From positions 1 to 16,454 of the forward strand of contig MEWV01000008.1 of NCBI GenBank assembly GCA_001775445.1: a stretch of 16,454 bases of DNA, written 5' to 3'. The translations under genes and the position numbers were made by a program. Of the stretch, positions 1-4,541 are shown one piece after another. Numbering within the stretch: position 1 is the first letter of the stretch; every line of letters begins with the position of its first letter. Source of the DNA: Candidatus Adlerbacteria bacterium RIFCSPHIGHO2_02_FULL_54_18. Lineage in GTDB: Bacteria; Patescibacteriota; Minisyncoccia; Phycocordibacterales; SBAW01. The notes under the pieces are model-generated. The model was not told the DNA's origin and searched no databases. It saw only the letters and a list, made by a program, of their open reading frames with translations.

Positions 1-323
1 GTTCTCAAGTCTTGTACTCAACATAGAAAAGTGCTTCGTAGTTTTGTTTTCTAGTCCGTTAAAATCGGACCCGATTTTCTGAACGTAAATCGGTAGCGAA
101 AGGGCAGTCAGACATCGCGAGATGTCTGGCGGAGAGCCCTAGTAGCAAAAAGCAGCCTCCCACTGGCAACAGTGAAAGAGTGTGTACGACCCAGTAGGTG
201 AGTAATGGGGAAGTACACTAAAAAGCTTAGATGGATGCATGGAACAGAAAACGAAATGACCGAAGGAGATCTCATAATTTAAGGCAAACGGTAGTTATGA
301 GAAGTCAGCAGAGTCGTAGTAGA

Positions 324-346
324 CCCAGTAAGTCTGACTTACTGGG
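324..346. repeat. 23-bp palindromic element, copy 1 (in group II intron)
   Basis: The arms CCCAGTAAGTC and GACTTACTGGG flank a single T. It lies at the domain III/IV border of the intron. The same arms recur at 14490-14512 with A at the centre. Confidence 0.85.
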
Positions 347-364
347 ACGAAGGACAAAACCGTA

Positions 365-582
365 GTCGTGAATTTCGCAGAGGGTATAGTTCTTTGTGCT
401 GTTTGGTTCGCTACTGTAGAGCTCAGAGCTTTTCCCGCGATGGAGCCTCTTTAAGAGGTTTTGTGGGGGAGAGACATGGTTAGAGCGCCAGAGAGTCACT
501 CTGGAGGTTGAAGGTTCAAATCCTTCCGGTTGCTCCAAACAGTTTGGGCGAACTAGTTCGCCCCCTCTGCGAAATTCACGAC
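365..582 (+). other. Group II intron domain IV closed by a perfect 20-bp inverted repeat
   Basis: GTCGTGAATTTCGCAGAGGG at 365-384 is the exact reverse complement of 563-582, so the RNA would form a 20-bp stem. Domain IV normally carries the intron-encoded protein; here about 178 nt of loop contains no ORF resembling a reverse transcriptase. Inside are a second inverted repeat (CTGTTTGG 399-406 with CCAAACAG 535-542), a short hairpin CCTCT-TTA-AGAGG at 446-458, an 18-bp perfect palindrome GGGCGAACTAGTTCGCCC at 546-563, and a tRNA-like segment. Assignment to domain IV rests on its place between the domain III-like motif and the domain V hairpin. Confidence 0.7.
478..537 (+). pseudogene. tRNA-like 3' portion inside intron domain IV (Asp-like GTC anticodon position)
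   Basis: From the GGTTAGAGCG of a D-loop onward this reads like a tRNA. It has anticodon stem CCAGA/TCTGG (488-492/500-504) with the 7-nt loop GAGTCAC, a 5-nt variable region, T arm GAAGG-TTCAAAT-CCTTC (510-526), a 7-nt acceptor strand CGGTTGC (527-533), one discriminator base and an encoded CCA (535-537). Bases 34-36 of the loop would be GTC (Asp), but position 33 is A instead of the near-invariant U. The 5' half is missing: nothing at the expected distance pairs with CGGTTGC or with the D-stem strand GAGC. A normal functional tRNA is therefore unlikely. It may be a tRNA-derived insert, an old attachment-site fragment, or a structural part of domain IV. The two intact tRNAs in this window do not encode CCA, which points to a different origin. 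Confidence 0.6.
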
Positions 583-588
583 ACGGGC

Positions 589-621
589 TCGCGTAGTACG
601 GGAAATCCGTATGCTACGTGG
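589..621 (+). other. Group II intron domain V hairpin (catalytic core)
   Basis: The strand 589-597 pairs with 613-621, a 2-nt bulge (A611-T612) lies on the 3' side, and a short upper stem ACGG/CCGT (598-601/607-610) carries the loop GAAAT. This reproduces the domain V layout: a 9-bp lower stem, a 2-nt 3' bulge, a short upper stem and an A-rich cap. The triad position is CGC (590-592), with its middle G paired as a G-U wobble to T619. That wobble is the conserved arrangement, and CGC triads are known in some group II introns alongside AGC. At 33 nt it is one shorter than the usual 34, and the cap is not a clean GNRA tetraloop. Confidence 0.65.
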
Positions 622-625
622 GGAC

Positions 626-652
626 GCACACTGAGCCTTCAGTGGTAGCAAT
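626..652 (+). other. Domain VI-like hairpin and intron 3' splice boundary
   Basis: CACTGA-GCCT-TCAGTG (629-644) forms a 6-bp hairpin just after domain V. A further GC/GC pairing (626-627 with 648-649) would leave A647 in an internal loop, a possible branch-point adenosine 5 nt from the 3' end. Branch points are normally 7-8 nt from the end, so this assignment is tentative. The intron would end in AT, fitting the AY rule, immediately before conserved 16S sequence. Confidence 0.5.
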
Positions 653-782
653 CCGCCCGTCAACTCAAGGGAGCCGGGAGTGCCTGAAGCGTCACTTCGG
701 TGGCGTCACGGCAAGTTCGGTGACAGGGAGTAAGTCGTAACAAGGCACGGGTAGCGGAAGCTGCTCGTGGAACAATTCAACT
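653..782 (+). rRNA. 16S ribosomal RNA, 3' exon (helix 44, helix 45 and 3' tail)
   Basis: CCGCCCGTCA at 653-662 is the universal decoding-region segment (E. coli C1399 onward). CAGGGAGTAAGTCGTAACAA at 724-743 is the conserved 3' strand after helix 44. GTAGC-GGAA-GCTGC (751-764) is helix 45 with its dimethyl-A loop. The universally conserved TGTACACA that should precede CCGCCC is absent and intron sequence stands there instead. The end was set by aligning GGAACAATTCAACT (769-782) with the E. coli terminal GGATCACCTCCTTA; the CCTCC core is not present. The 5' exon lies outside the window. Confidence 0.9.
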
Positions 783-885
783 GAAAAGCTGTTGTGCATC
801 TCGTACGAGTGCATGACTGAATCGGCGATCCTTTCGCGCAAGCGGGAGGGGATGATAGTGCTAATCCTATATTGCACTCGCTGCG

Positions 886-912
886 CCCTTCGTAGCTTTA
901 GCGAAGAAGGGG
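886..912. repeat. CCCTTCG...CGAAGAAGGGG palindromic repeat
   Basis: An imperfect palindrome with CCCTTCG and CGAAGAAGGGG arms around TAGCTTTAG. A partial relative (GAGCTACGAAG) occurs at about 1816-1826, before tRNA-Leu. It resembles REP-like intergenic palindromes scattered in many bacterial genomes; family membership cannot be tested here. Confidence 0.4.
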
Positions 913-920
913 TATTGGTC

Positions 921-961
921 CAAAGCGTAGGGACCCTCGATGGCCTGTAGAGTACGCTTTG
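921..961. repeat. 9-bp inverted repeat
   Basis: CAAAGCGTA (921-929) and TACGCTTTG (953-961) are perfect reverse complements separated by 23 nt. This could be an RNA stem in the 16S trailer or a DNA element. No U-tract follows, so it is not a terminator. Confidence 0.45.
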
Positions 962-1048
962 TTGAGTATGAAGCGGAAAACAGGTTTAAAATCCCGAGAG
1001 AAATCGAAGGACACAAAACGGAACAAGAGAAAGGTGTGTTTCTCGAAG

Positions 1049-1070
1049 ACCCTGAGCACAGTCGAAGGGT
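1049..1070. repeat. REP-like palindrome (CCCTGAGC / GTCGAAGGG type)
   Basis: The arms ACCCTGAGC and GTCGAAGGGT flank ACA, with ACCCT/AGGGT as the outer pairs. Sequences of the type CCCTTCGACTGTGCTCAGGG are common intergenic repeats across unrelated bacteria. A half-like TCTCGAAGACC lies immediately upstream. Confidence 0.45.
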
Positions 1071-1076
1071 ACTTAT

Positions 1077-1110
1077 GCACATATGCCCCTGTTGGGGCTA
1101 TTTGTGTTGC
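1077..1110 (+). terminator. Possible terminator downstream of the 16S locus
   Basis: The GCCCC-TGTT-GGGGC hairpin (1085-1098) can be extended by flanking partly paired bases and is followed by the modestly T-rich TATTTGTGTT. The U-tract is weak, so the call is tentative. Confidence 0.35.
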
Positions 1111-1180
1111 CAAAAAACCCGTGTTAGGGTGGGGATAGACAGTTTAGTTTTCATTATTTTTTCAGCAAGAGGAGAAGCGA

Positions 1181-1249
1181 ATGGCCGCCAATCGCCGCCA
1201 CAAGCACGCCGAAAAAGAGTGGCTCACCCGCCGCTGCCATCCAAGCTAG
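1181..1249 (+). CDS. Possible 22-aa basic small ORF
   Basis: ATG at 1181 is preceded by GAGGAG (1170-1175) and followed by 22 codons ending in TAG at 1247-1249. The peptide, starting MAANRRHKHAEKEWLTRR, is rich in Arg and His, has one Cys, and has no membrane segment. I do not recognise it. A strong intrinsic terminator follows at 1291. An SD-like leader, a short frame and a terminator mirror the layout of the cold-shock gene downstream, which is the main support. It could equally be a non-coding transcript that happens to contain a short frame. Confidence 0.35.
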   Translation: MAANRRHKHAEKEWLTRRCHPS

Positions 1250-1290
1250 GGAGGAGTATTTTTTCTTCTACAGCATTCCCCACACTCTCT

Positions 1291-1327
1291 TACCCCCGAC
1301 CGCACTGGCCGGGGGTATCCTTTTTTG
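1291..1327 (+). terminator. Rho-independent terminator
   Basis: TACCCCC (1291-1297) pairs with GGGGGTA (1311-1317), followed by TCC and a run of Ts (1321-1326). It would end any transcript carrying the 22-codon ORF. Confidence 0.75.
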
Positions 1328-1341
1328 TTGATAAGTTTTTC

Positions 1342-1381
1342 TTGCATTGTTCGGGTAAGAGTGATACTAATTGCAATTAGT
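1342..1381 (+). promoter_or_regulatory. Putative promoter with palindromic operator for the cold-shock gene
   Basis: TTGCAT (1342-1347) and TACTAA (1365-1370) are 17 nt apart as candidate -35/-10 boxes. A 16-bp perfect palindrome, ACTAATTGCAATTAGT (1366-1381), overlaps the -10 and start region, a placement expected for a repressor operator. The -10 match is weak (3 of 6), so promoter strength is uncertain; the palindrome itself is exact. Confidence 0.45.
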
Positions 1382-1410
1382 CCCAACGCGTTCTTTTTGG
1401 AGGAAGAGGA

Positions 1411-1638
1411 ATGTCGCAAGAAACTGTCGTGAAGAGTTACTACCCCAACCGCGGATATGGATTTCTTATCAATCCAGAAGGAGATGGCGATATTCTTTTT
1501 CGCAAATGTGGGCGTCGCAACCCCTCGTCTGACTCTACACTTAATGGGGACACTCCCAATAAGGGACAAAAAGTCGAAATCCTCACCCTGACCCAAAACA
1601 AAAAAGGTCTTCGGGCAACCCAATGGCGGTTACTTTAG
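1411..1638 (+). CDS. Divergent cold-shock domain protein
   Basis: A 75-aa protein of cold-shock-domain size (usual 65-75 aa), expected to bind single-stranded RNA or DNA in the cytoplasm. The N-terminal half carries the RNP1-like RGYGFL (residues 15-20) after a KSYYPN stretch equivalent to KWFN in CspA. An RNP2-like segment, DILFRK, stands where VFVH is normal, so the second motif has lost its His and the binding face is altered. The C-terminal half (GQKVEILTLTQNKKGLRATQW) fits the last strands (G..V.F......G..A..V). The start is supported by GGAGGAAGAGG directly upstream. The gene stands alone, with its own candidate promoter and a strong terminator just after the stop. Function is inferred from family motifs only. 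Confidence 0.75.
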   Translation: MSQETVVKSYYPNRGYGFLINPEGDGDILFRKCGRRNPSSDSTLNGDTPNKGQKVEILTLTQNKKGLRATQWRLL

Positions 1639-1650
1639 CGACCGTCAAGA

Positions 1651-1684
1651 AACCGTCGCGGAGTGCGCGACGGCTTTTTCTTTT
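1651..1684 (+). terminator. Rho-independent terminator after the cold-shock gene
   Basis: CCGTCGCG (1653-1660) and CGCGACGG (1666-1673) form a perfect 8-bp stem with a GAGTG loop, followed by CTTTTTCTTTT. Confidence 0.9.
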
Positions 1685-1697
1685 GGCGTTTTTTTGC

Positions 1698-1703
1698 TAG
1701 TAT
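1698..1703 (+). promoter_or_regulatory. Putative -10 box for tRNA-Ile
   Basis: TAGTAT lies 15 nt before the mature tRNA, just past the upstream terminator's T-tract. No good -35 is evident in the T-rich sequence. Confidence 0.3.
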
Positions 1704-1718
1704 CTGGACACACGCACC

Positions 1719-1791
1719 GCGCGCTTAGCTCAGTTGGTAGAGCATTCGACTGATACTCGAAAGGTCCTAGGTTCGATCCCTAGAGCGCGCA
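1719..1791 (+). tRNA. tRNA-Ile (anticodon GAT)
   Basis: A full cloverleaf: acceptor GCGCGCT/AGCGCGC, D arm GCTC..GAGC, anticodon stem TTCGA/TCGAA with loop CTGATAC (GAT at 1752-1754), and T arm CTAGG-TTCGATC-CCTAG. CCA is not encoded (CTA follows), so it must be added enzymatically. A tRNA-Ile often lies in the 16S-23S spacer; here it is about 940 nt after the 16S, separated by the cold-shock gene. Confidence 0.95.
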
Positions 1792-1855
1792 CTACTTCTC
1801 TCCCCTCTGCGGGGGAGCTACGAAGTGGCGGAGTAAAGTGTAGGATGAGCATTAT

Positions 1856-1937
1856 GGGCATGTGGCGGAACTGGCATACGCGTGCGTCTCAGAAGCGCAT
1901 GGAGCAATCCTTGGGAGTTCAAATCTCCCCATGCCCA
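1856..1937 (+). tRNA. tRNA-Leu (anticodon CAG)
   Basis: A class II tRNA with a long variable arm. The acceptor GGGCATG (1856-1862) pairs perfectly with CATGCCC (1930-1936). The anticodon stem TGCGT/GCGCA carries loop CTCAGAA (anticodon CAG), the variable region is TGGAGCAATCCTT, and the T arm is GGGAG-TTCAAAT-CTCCC. CCA is not encoded. It reads CTG codons. Confidence 0.93.
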
Positions 1938-1998
1938 CAGTAGGTTTTACATTTTGTCTTTTTTATAGTTAGATATAGGTAGAGTAGGAGGACATCCC

Positions 1999-2190
1999 AT
2001 GAAGCACCGTCGTATGTGTGAGTGCGGACGTCCCATCTACGTCCGCAAACAAAAGGAAAGGAAGAGATACACGTCCGATGCCGAGCACAATAGGTGTGCT
2101 CGGTGTTACCGGAGTCTTATGGACTCCGTTCGTTGCCACCCACCGCCCCGGCCCTATTCCTGCGAAGCCCTCTCGGTTGCCGCCGAGTAG
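1999..2190 (+). CDS. Small Cys/Arg-rich protein, possible zinc-ribbon
   Basis: A 63-aa basic protein starting MKHRRMCECGRPIYV. A CxC pair (Cys7, Cys9) and a later CARC pair about 24 residues downstream could form a four-Cys metal site; two more Cys lie in the C-terminal part. The start is supported by AGGAGG (1988-1993) before the ATG. Its stop codon TAG (2188-2190) lies inside the terminator hairpin, so the last 8 or so codons double as terminator stem. I do not recognise a named family. The C-terminal residues may be dictated by the hairpin rather than by protein function. Function unknown; possibly nucleic-acid binding given its charge and size. Confidence 0.5.
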   Translation: MKHRRMCECGRPIYVRKQKERKRYTSDAEHNRCARCYRSLMDSVRCHPPPRPYSCEALSVAAE

Positions 2191-2198
2191 GGCTTTTT
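2165..2198 (+). terminator. Rho-independent terminator overlapping the end of the small Cys-rich ORF
   Basis: AAGCCCT-CTCGG (2165-2176) pairs with CCGAG-T-AGGGCTT (2183-2195), with a single bulged T and a TTGCCG loop, running into a short T-run (2194-2198). Confidence 0.8.
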
Positions 2199-2199
2199 A

Positions 2200-2433
2200 C
2201 TATCGTGCGATAAGTTCCGGAACAGACAAAATTTTAGACGGGCTCCTGTGGCCACTCACGATACGGACTTTTTGTACCTGAACCTTATAGTGCATCGCCA
2301 CCAGCTCGACAATGCGCCGGTTGGCCAAGTTGCGCAGGGCGGGCTCTTTGACCGATATCTTAAAATGTCCGGCTGAAATCTCCTGAATTAGTTCTTTTTT
2401 TGCTCCCGCAATAACCCGCACTTTAATATACAT
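2200..2433 (-). CDS. yggU: DUF167/YggU family protein (UPF0235)
   Basis: A 77-aa protein starting MYIKVRVIAGAKKELIQEI, matching the small DUF167 family (usual 75-105 aa; alpha/beta fold, function poorly known). The typical core is visible: V.AGAKKE near the N-terminus, FKISVKEPALRNLANRRIVELVA in the middle (the family's VxAPPVDGKAN..L region), and VRIVSGHRSPSKILSV near the C-terminus (the G..SR.K pattern). I chose ATG at 2431-2433 because the 8 extra upstream residues (MVLCYCGG) precede the conserved first strand. It converges on the Cys-rich ORF and is divergent from the fasciclin gene. A TATGCT box lies 11 nt before the start on the minus strand, giving a very short or absent leader. Confidence 0.85.
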   Translation of the reverse strand: MYIKVRVIAGAKKELIQEISAGHFKISVKEPALRNLANRRIVELVAMHYKVQVQKVRIVSGHRSPSKILSVPELIAR

Positions 2434-2487
2434 ACCGCCACAGTAGCATAAGACCAACCCCTCACGTACCCTTCATGAAGAGAGGAA

Positions 2488-2531
2488 TATACTAAGCTAG
2501 CATTATTAGTCATTAATAGGGAACGTATTTT
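2488..2531 (+). promoter_or_regulatory. Candidate promoter elements for the fasciclin gene
   Basis: TATACT at 2488-2493 is a good -10 hexamer but leaves a leader of about 36 nt. Alternatively TTATTA (2503-2508) and TATTTT (2526-2531), 17 nt apart, sit so close to ATG 2536 that the mRNA would be nearly leaderless. No SD-like sequence precedes the start. Confidence 0.4.
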
Positions 2532-2535
2532 ATAT

Positions 2536-3159
2536 ATGGAGAATCAAAATAATACTGGATGGATAGTTGGAGCTGTCGTCGTAGTTCTTATCGCGGGAAT
2601 TTGGTGGTTTGTGCAGTCCACTACTACCCCCAACGGCAATGCCACCACTACGCCGCAGACCACGGCCGGAGCGGGCTCTCCGGTAGCTACAGCCAGCGAG
2701 GTGCGTACCAACTTGACCGTTAACGGTCTCATTGCAAGCCTTGCGAATTCGGGCAAGTTTGCCGCACTATACACTTCGACGGGCGTCTCCGCGTCCGTGA
2801 CCGGCAAGGGACCGTACACCGTGTTCGTACCTACAGACGGCGCGTTTGCGAACCTTACCGACGCTATCTCTACCATGACCGCCGCAGAAAAAAAGCGTCT
2901 CGTGCAGTACGCGGTGGTCTCCGGCAAGAGACTCGACCTTGACGCGGTTAGCAGCGGCACGCACATCGCGCTCTCAAAGGATACACTCAACTTCCAGGTT
3001 CATCCGCAGACCAAGTTGGCCTACGTTAACAACGGATATGCCCTTACGTAATACAAAACAAGTAACGGCATCGTCTATGTAATCTCGGCGGTGCTGGTAC
3101 CGCCGCAGACGCCTGACTCGACGACTGGTTCCACGGGCTCGCCGGTTCCGGGCAACTAA
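2536..3159 (+). pseudogene. Membrane-anchored fasciclin (FAS1) domain protein interrupted by in-frame TAA
   Basis: The first frame encodes 171 aa to TAA at 3049-3051. A hydrophobic anchor spans residues 9-26, followed by a Thr/Pro/Ala-rich linker (28-55). A FAS1 domain starts near residue 60 (TVNGLIASLANSGKFAALY) with GPYTVFVPTDGAFANL at 92-107, the classic FAS1 H1 motif. Past the TAA the same frame continues for 35 codons (YKTSNGIVYVISAVLVPPQ, then a Thr/Ser/Pro tail) to TAA 3157-3159. That sequence is the expected last FAS1 strand (NGVVHVIDxVLLPP). The stop thus replaces a single residue inside a conserved domain. FAS1 proteins mediate surface adhesion. Possible explanations are a recent nonsense mutation, a sequence error or read-through; the uninterrupted downstream homology argues the lesion is recent or apparent only. 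Confidence 0.8.
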
Positions 3160-3177
3160 AAACCAGAAGAAAGTTTT

Positions 3178-3216
3178 ACAAACCCGCTGCTTCCTTTGCA
3201 GAAGCGGCGGGTTTGT
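3178..3216 (+). terminator. Strong hairpin terminator after the fasciclin gene
   Basis: ACAAACCCGC-T-GCTTC (3178-3193) pairs with GAAGC-G-GCGGGTTTGT (3201-3216), a 16-bp stem including one T-G pair, with loop CTTTGCA. The downstream U-tract is only GTTTGTTG, part of the stem. Confidence 0.75.
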
Positions 3217-3220
3217 TGCA

Positions 3221-3229
3221 TGATAAGAT
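3221..3229 (+). promoter_or_regulatory. Possible extended -10 just before murD
   Basis: TGATAAGAT is a TGn-type extended -10 (TAAGAT, 4 of 6), immediately after the terminator and 4 nt before ATG 3234. If used, transcription would start at or inside the first codons, so the real start site is uncertain. Confidence 0.3.
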
Positions 3230-3233
3230 AACC

Positions 3234-4541
3234 ATGGGTTATAAAGAGTTTTTTGCCAGCAAACGGATAACCCTGATGGGGCTGGGGCTTCTTGGACGCG
3301 GGGTTGGGGATGTGGAGTTTTTGGCTCCGCTCTGCAAGGAATTGGTTGTCACTGATATAAAAAGCGAGGGGGAACTTTCAACATCACTCGAGCGGCTCAA
3401 AAAGTTTTCGAATATTTACTTTACGCTCGGCGGTCACAAAGAAGCAGATTTTACTAACACCGACATTATTATTAAGGCCGCAGGCGTGCCGCTCGACTCT
3501 CCGTACATTGCCGCTGCCCGCAAAGCGGGTGTGCCGGTCTACATGAGTACGGCGCTCTTCGCCAAATTTGCGCAGGAAGCGGGCGCGACACTCGTGGGCG
3601 TCACTGGCACGCGCGGCAAGTCGACCGTCGCGCACCTCATCTATCAGACGCTCAAGGCGGCCGGCAAGCAGGCGCACCTCGGCGGCAATATCCGGGGCCT
3701 CTCGACCCTCGCGATGCTCCCCAGTATAAAAGCGGGCGACATCGTTGTGATGGAGCTCGACTCCTGGCAGTTACAGGGCTTTGGCGACCTTAAAGTAAGT
3801 CCTCCTATCGCCGTGTTTACTAACCTGATGGACGATCACCTCAACTACTATGGTGGGGACAAAGAAGCATATTTTTTGGACAAGGCAAATATTTTTTTAC
3901 ATCAGAAAAACGGGAACAAACTTATTGTGGGAGCAGGCGTGCTCGCGCAAGTACAAAAAGCCATGCCGCCGGTTGTACCGCTCGTGCCACCGCCCCTACC
4001 GCATGACTGGAAGTTGCAACTCATTGGCGAGCATAATAAAGAAAACGCCACACTCGCGGCGCTTGCCTTGCGTATACTCGGGCTATCCGAGGATGAGATT
4101 AAGAACGGGTTGGAGTCATTTGAGCCAGTCGAAGGCCGCCTGCAAAAGGTTGCAGAAATAAAAGGCGTCACCTTTTATAACGACAACAACGCCACCACGC
4201 CCGATGCGACTCTCGCGGCGTTGAGTTCATTTGATATCGAGCACACAATACTTATCGCAGGCGGCGCCGACAAGGGGCTTGAGCTCAGCGTGCTCATAGA
4301 GGCACTGAAAAAATGTAAAAAAGTGCTGCTGCTGGAGGGTACCGGCACCGATCGGATAAAAAATGAGCTTGAAAACACTTCGATATATCGAAGTATTACC
4401 GGGACACTTGACGATGCATTAGCTGCGGCAGTACCGGGGGATGTCATACTCTTCAGCCCCGCCTTCGCCTCCTTCGGCCTGTTCAAGAACGAGTATGACC
4501 GCAATGACCAGTTTGTGGCGGCAATCAAACAACTGCGATGA
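3234..4541 (+). CDS. murD: UDP-N-acetylmuramoyl-L-alanine:D-glutamate ligase (MurD)
   Basis: A 435-aa cytoplasmic Mur ligase that adds D-Glu to UDP-MurNAc-L-Ala using ATP. The N-terminal Rossmann-like domain (GLGLLGRGVGD, 16-26) is followed by the P-loop GTRGKST (125-131), ELDSWQLQG (174-182; ELSSFQL in E. coli), NLMDDHLNYYG, GEHNKENA (265-272), GRL in the ligase hinge, NDNNATTPDAT (316-326; NDSKATN in E. coli), GGADKGLE, and the C-terminal FSPAFASFGLFKNEYDR (407-423). Length is normal. I chose ATG 3234; an in-frame TTG at 3213 would lie in the upstream terminator stem. The stop overlaps the murC start by 4 nt, so the two are translationally coupled. Confidence 0.93.
   Translation: MGYKEFFASKRITLMGLGLLGRGVGDVEFLAPLCKELVVTDIKSEGELSTSLERLKKFSNIYFTLGGHKEADFTNTDIIIKAAGVPLDSPYIAAARKAGVPVYMSTALFAKFAQEAGATLVGVTGTRGKSTVAHLIYQTLKAAGKQAHLGGNIRGLSTLAMLPSIKAGDIVVMELDSWQLQGFGDLKVSPPIAVFTNLMDDHLNYYGGDKEAYFLDKANIFLHQKNGNKLIVGAGVLAQVQKAMPPVVPLVPPPLPHDWKLQLIGEHNKENATLAALALRILGLSEDEIKNGLESFEPVEGRLQKVAEIKGVTFYNDNNATTPDATLAALSSFDIEHTILIAGGADKGLELSVLIEALKKCKKVLLLEGTGTDRIKNELENTSIYRSITGTLDDALAAAVPGDVILFSPAFASFGLFKNEYDRNDQFVAAIKQLR

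Larger units (their letters stand above)
1..652 (+). mobile_element. Group II intron, 3' portion, ORF-less, inserted in 16S rRNA (5' end outside the window)
   Basis: A self-splicing ribozyme expected to excise itself from the 16S precursor. The run at 237-280 (TGCATGGAACAGAAAACGAA followed by ATGACCGAAGGAGAT) resembles the late domain I-III part of Ll.LtrB-type introns (GGAACGAAACGAAAGCGATG..GAGAAT). GTCAGCAGAGTCGTAGTAG at 304-322 resembles the segment just before domain IV in many bacterial group II introns. Domain IV is bounded by inverted repeats at 365-384 and 563-582, domain V lies at about 589-621, and a domain VI-like hairpin at 629-644 precedes a terminal AT at 651-652. Other hairpins fit domain I, for example CAGACATC-GCGA-GATGTCTG at 109-128 nested inside GGGC/GCCC. 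The flanking 16S exon starts at 653. No reverse transcriptase is encoded, so splicing or mobility would need help in trans. Similarity is judged from remembered sequences, not an alignment; the subclass is not assigned. Confidence 0.8.
783..1140. other. Intergenic region downstream of 16S, no 23S, several hairpins
   Basis: No convincing gene is seen here; the ORFs crossing it show no recognisable family. It holds possible precursor-processing or repeat hairpins: ATCCTTTCGC-GCAA-GCGGGAGGGGAT near 829-854, a CCCTTCG..CGAAGAAGGGG palindrome at 886-912, a 9-bp inverted repeat (921-929/953-961), a CCCTGAGC..GTCGAAGGG element at 1049-1070, and a GCCCC/GGGGC hairpin at 1085-1098. No 23S start and no tRNA appear directly after the 16S, unlike a standard rrn operon. 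Confidence 0.6.

Noticed and set aside
190..209. Third copy of the palindromic element (CCCAGTAGGTGAGTAATGGG)
   Set aside because: Only the outer bases match and the arms are not self-complementary like the two real copies. It is better explained as intron structure, since GTGTAC/GTACAC flank it.
305..538. 77-aa minus-strand ORF (MEQPEGFEPSTSRVTL...)
   Set aside because: It is antisense to the tRNA-like segment. GFEPSTSR-type peptides are a known artefact of translating the reverse strand of tRNA T arms.
1..652. Group I intron
   Set aside because: AATCGGTAGC at about 88-97 resembles a group I Q element, but no convincing R/S pair (P7) was found and the terminal base is T, not G. The group II motifs are more coherent.
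771..1260. A second intron near the 16S end hiding the anti-SD
   Set aside because: No CCTCC or helix-45-adjacent exon sequence appears downstream on the + strand, and no group I or II core motifs were seen there.
940..1380. 146-aa plus-strand ORF across the 16S trailer
   Set aside because: It runs through palindromes and the terminator at 1291, has no recognisable domain, and overlaps the better-supported 22-codon unit.
2018..2281. 87-aa ORF overlapping the small Cys-rich gene
   Set aside because: It reads through the terminator, has no SD in register, and its frame lacks the Cys pairs.
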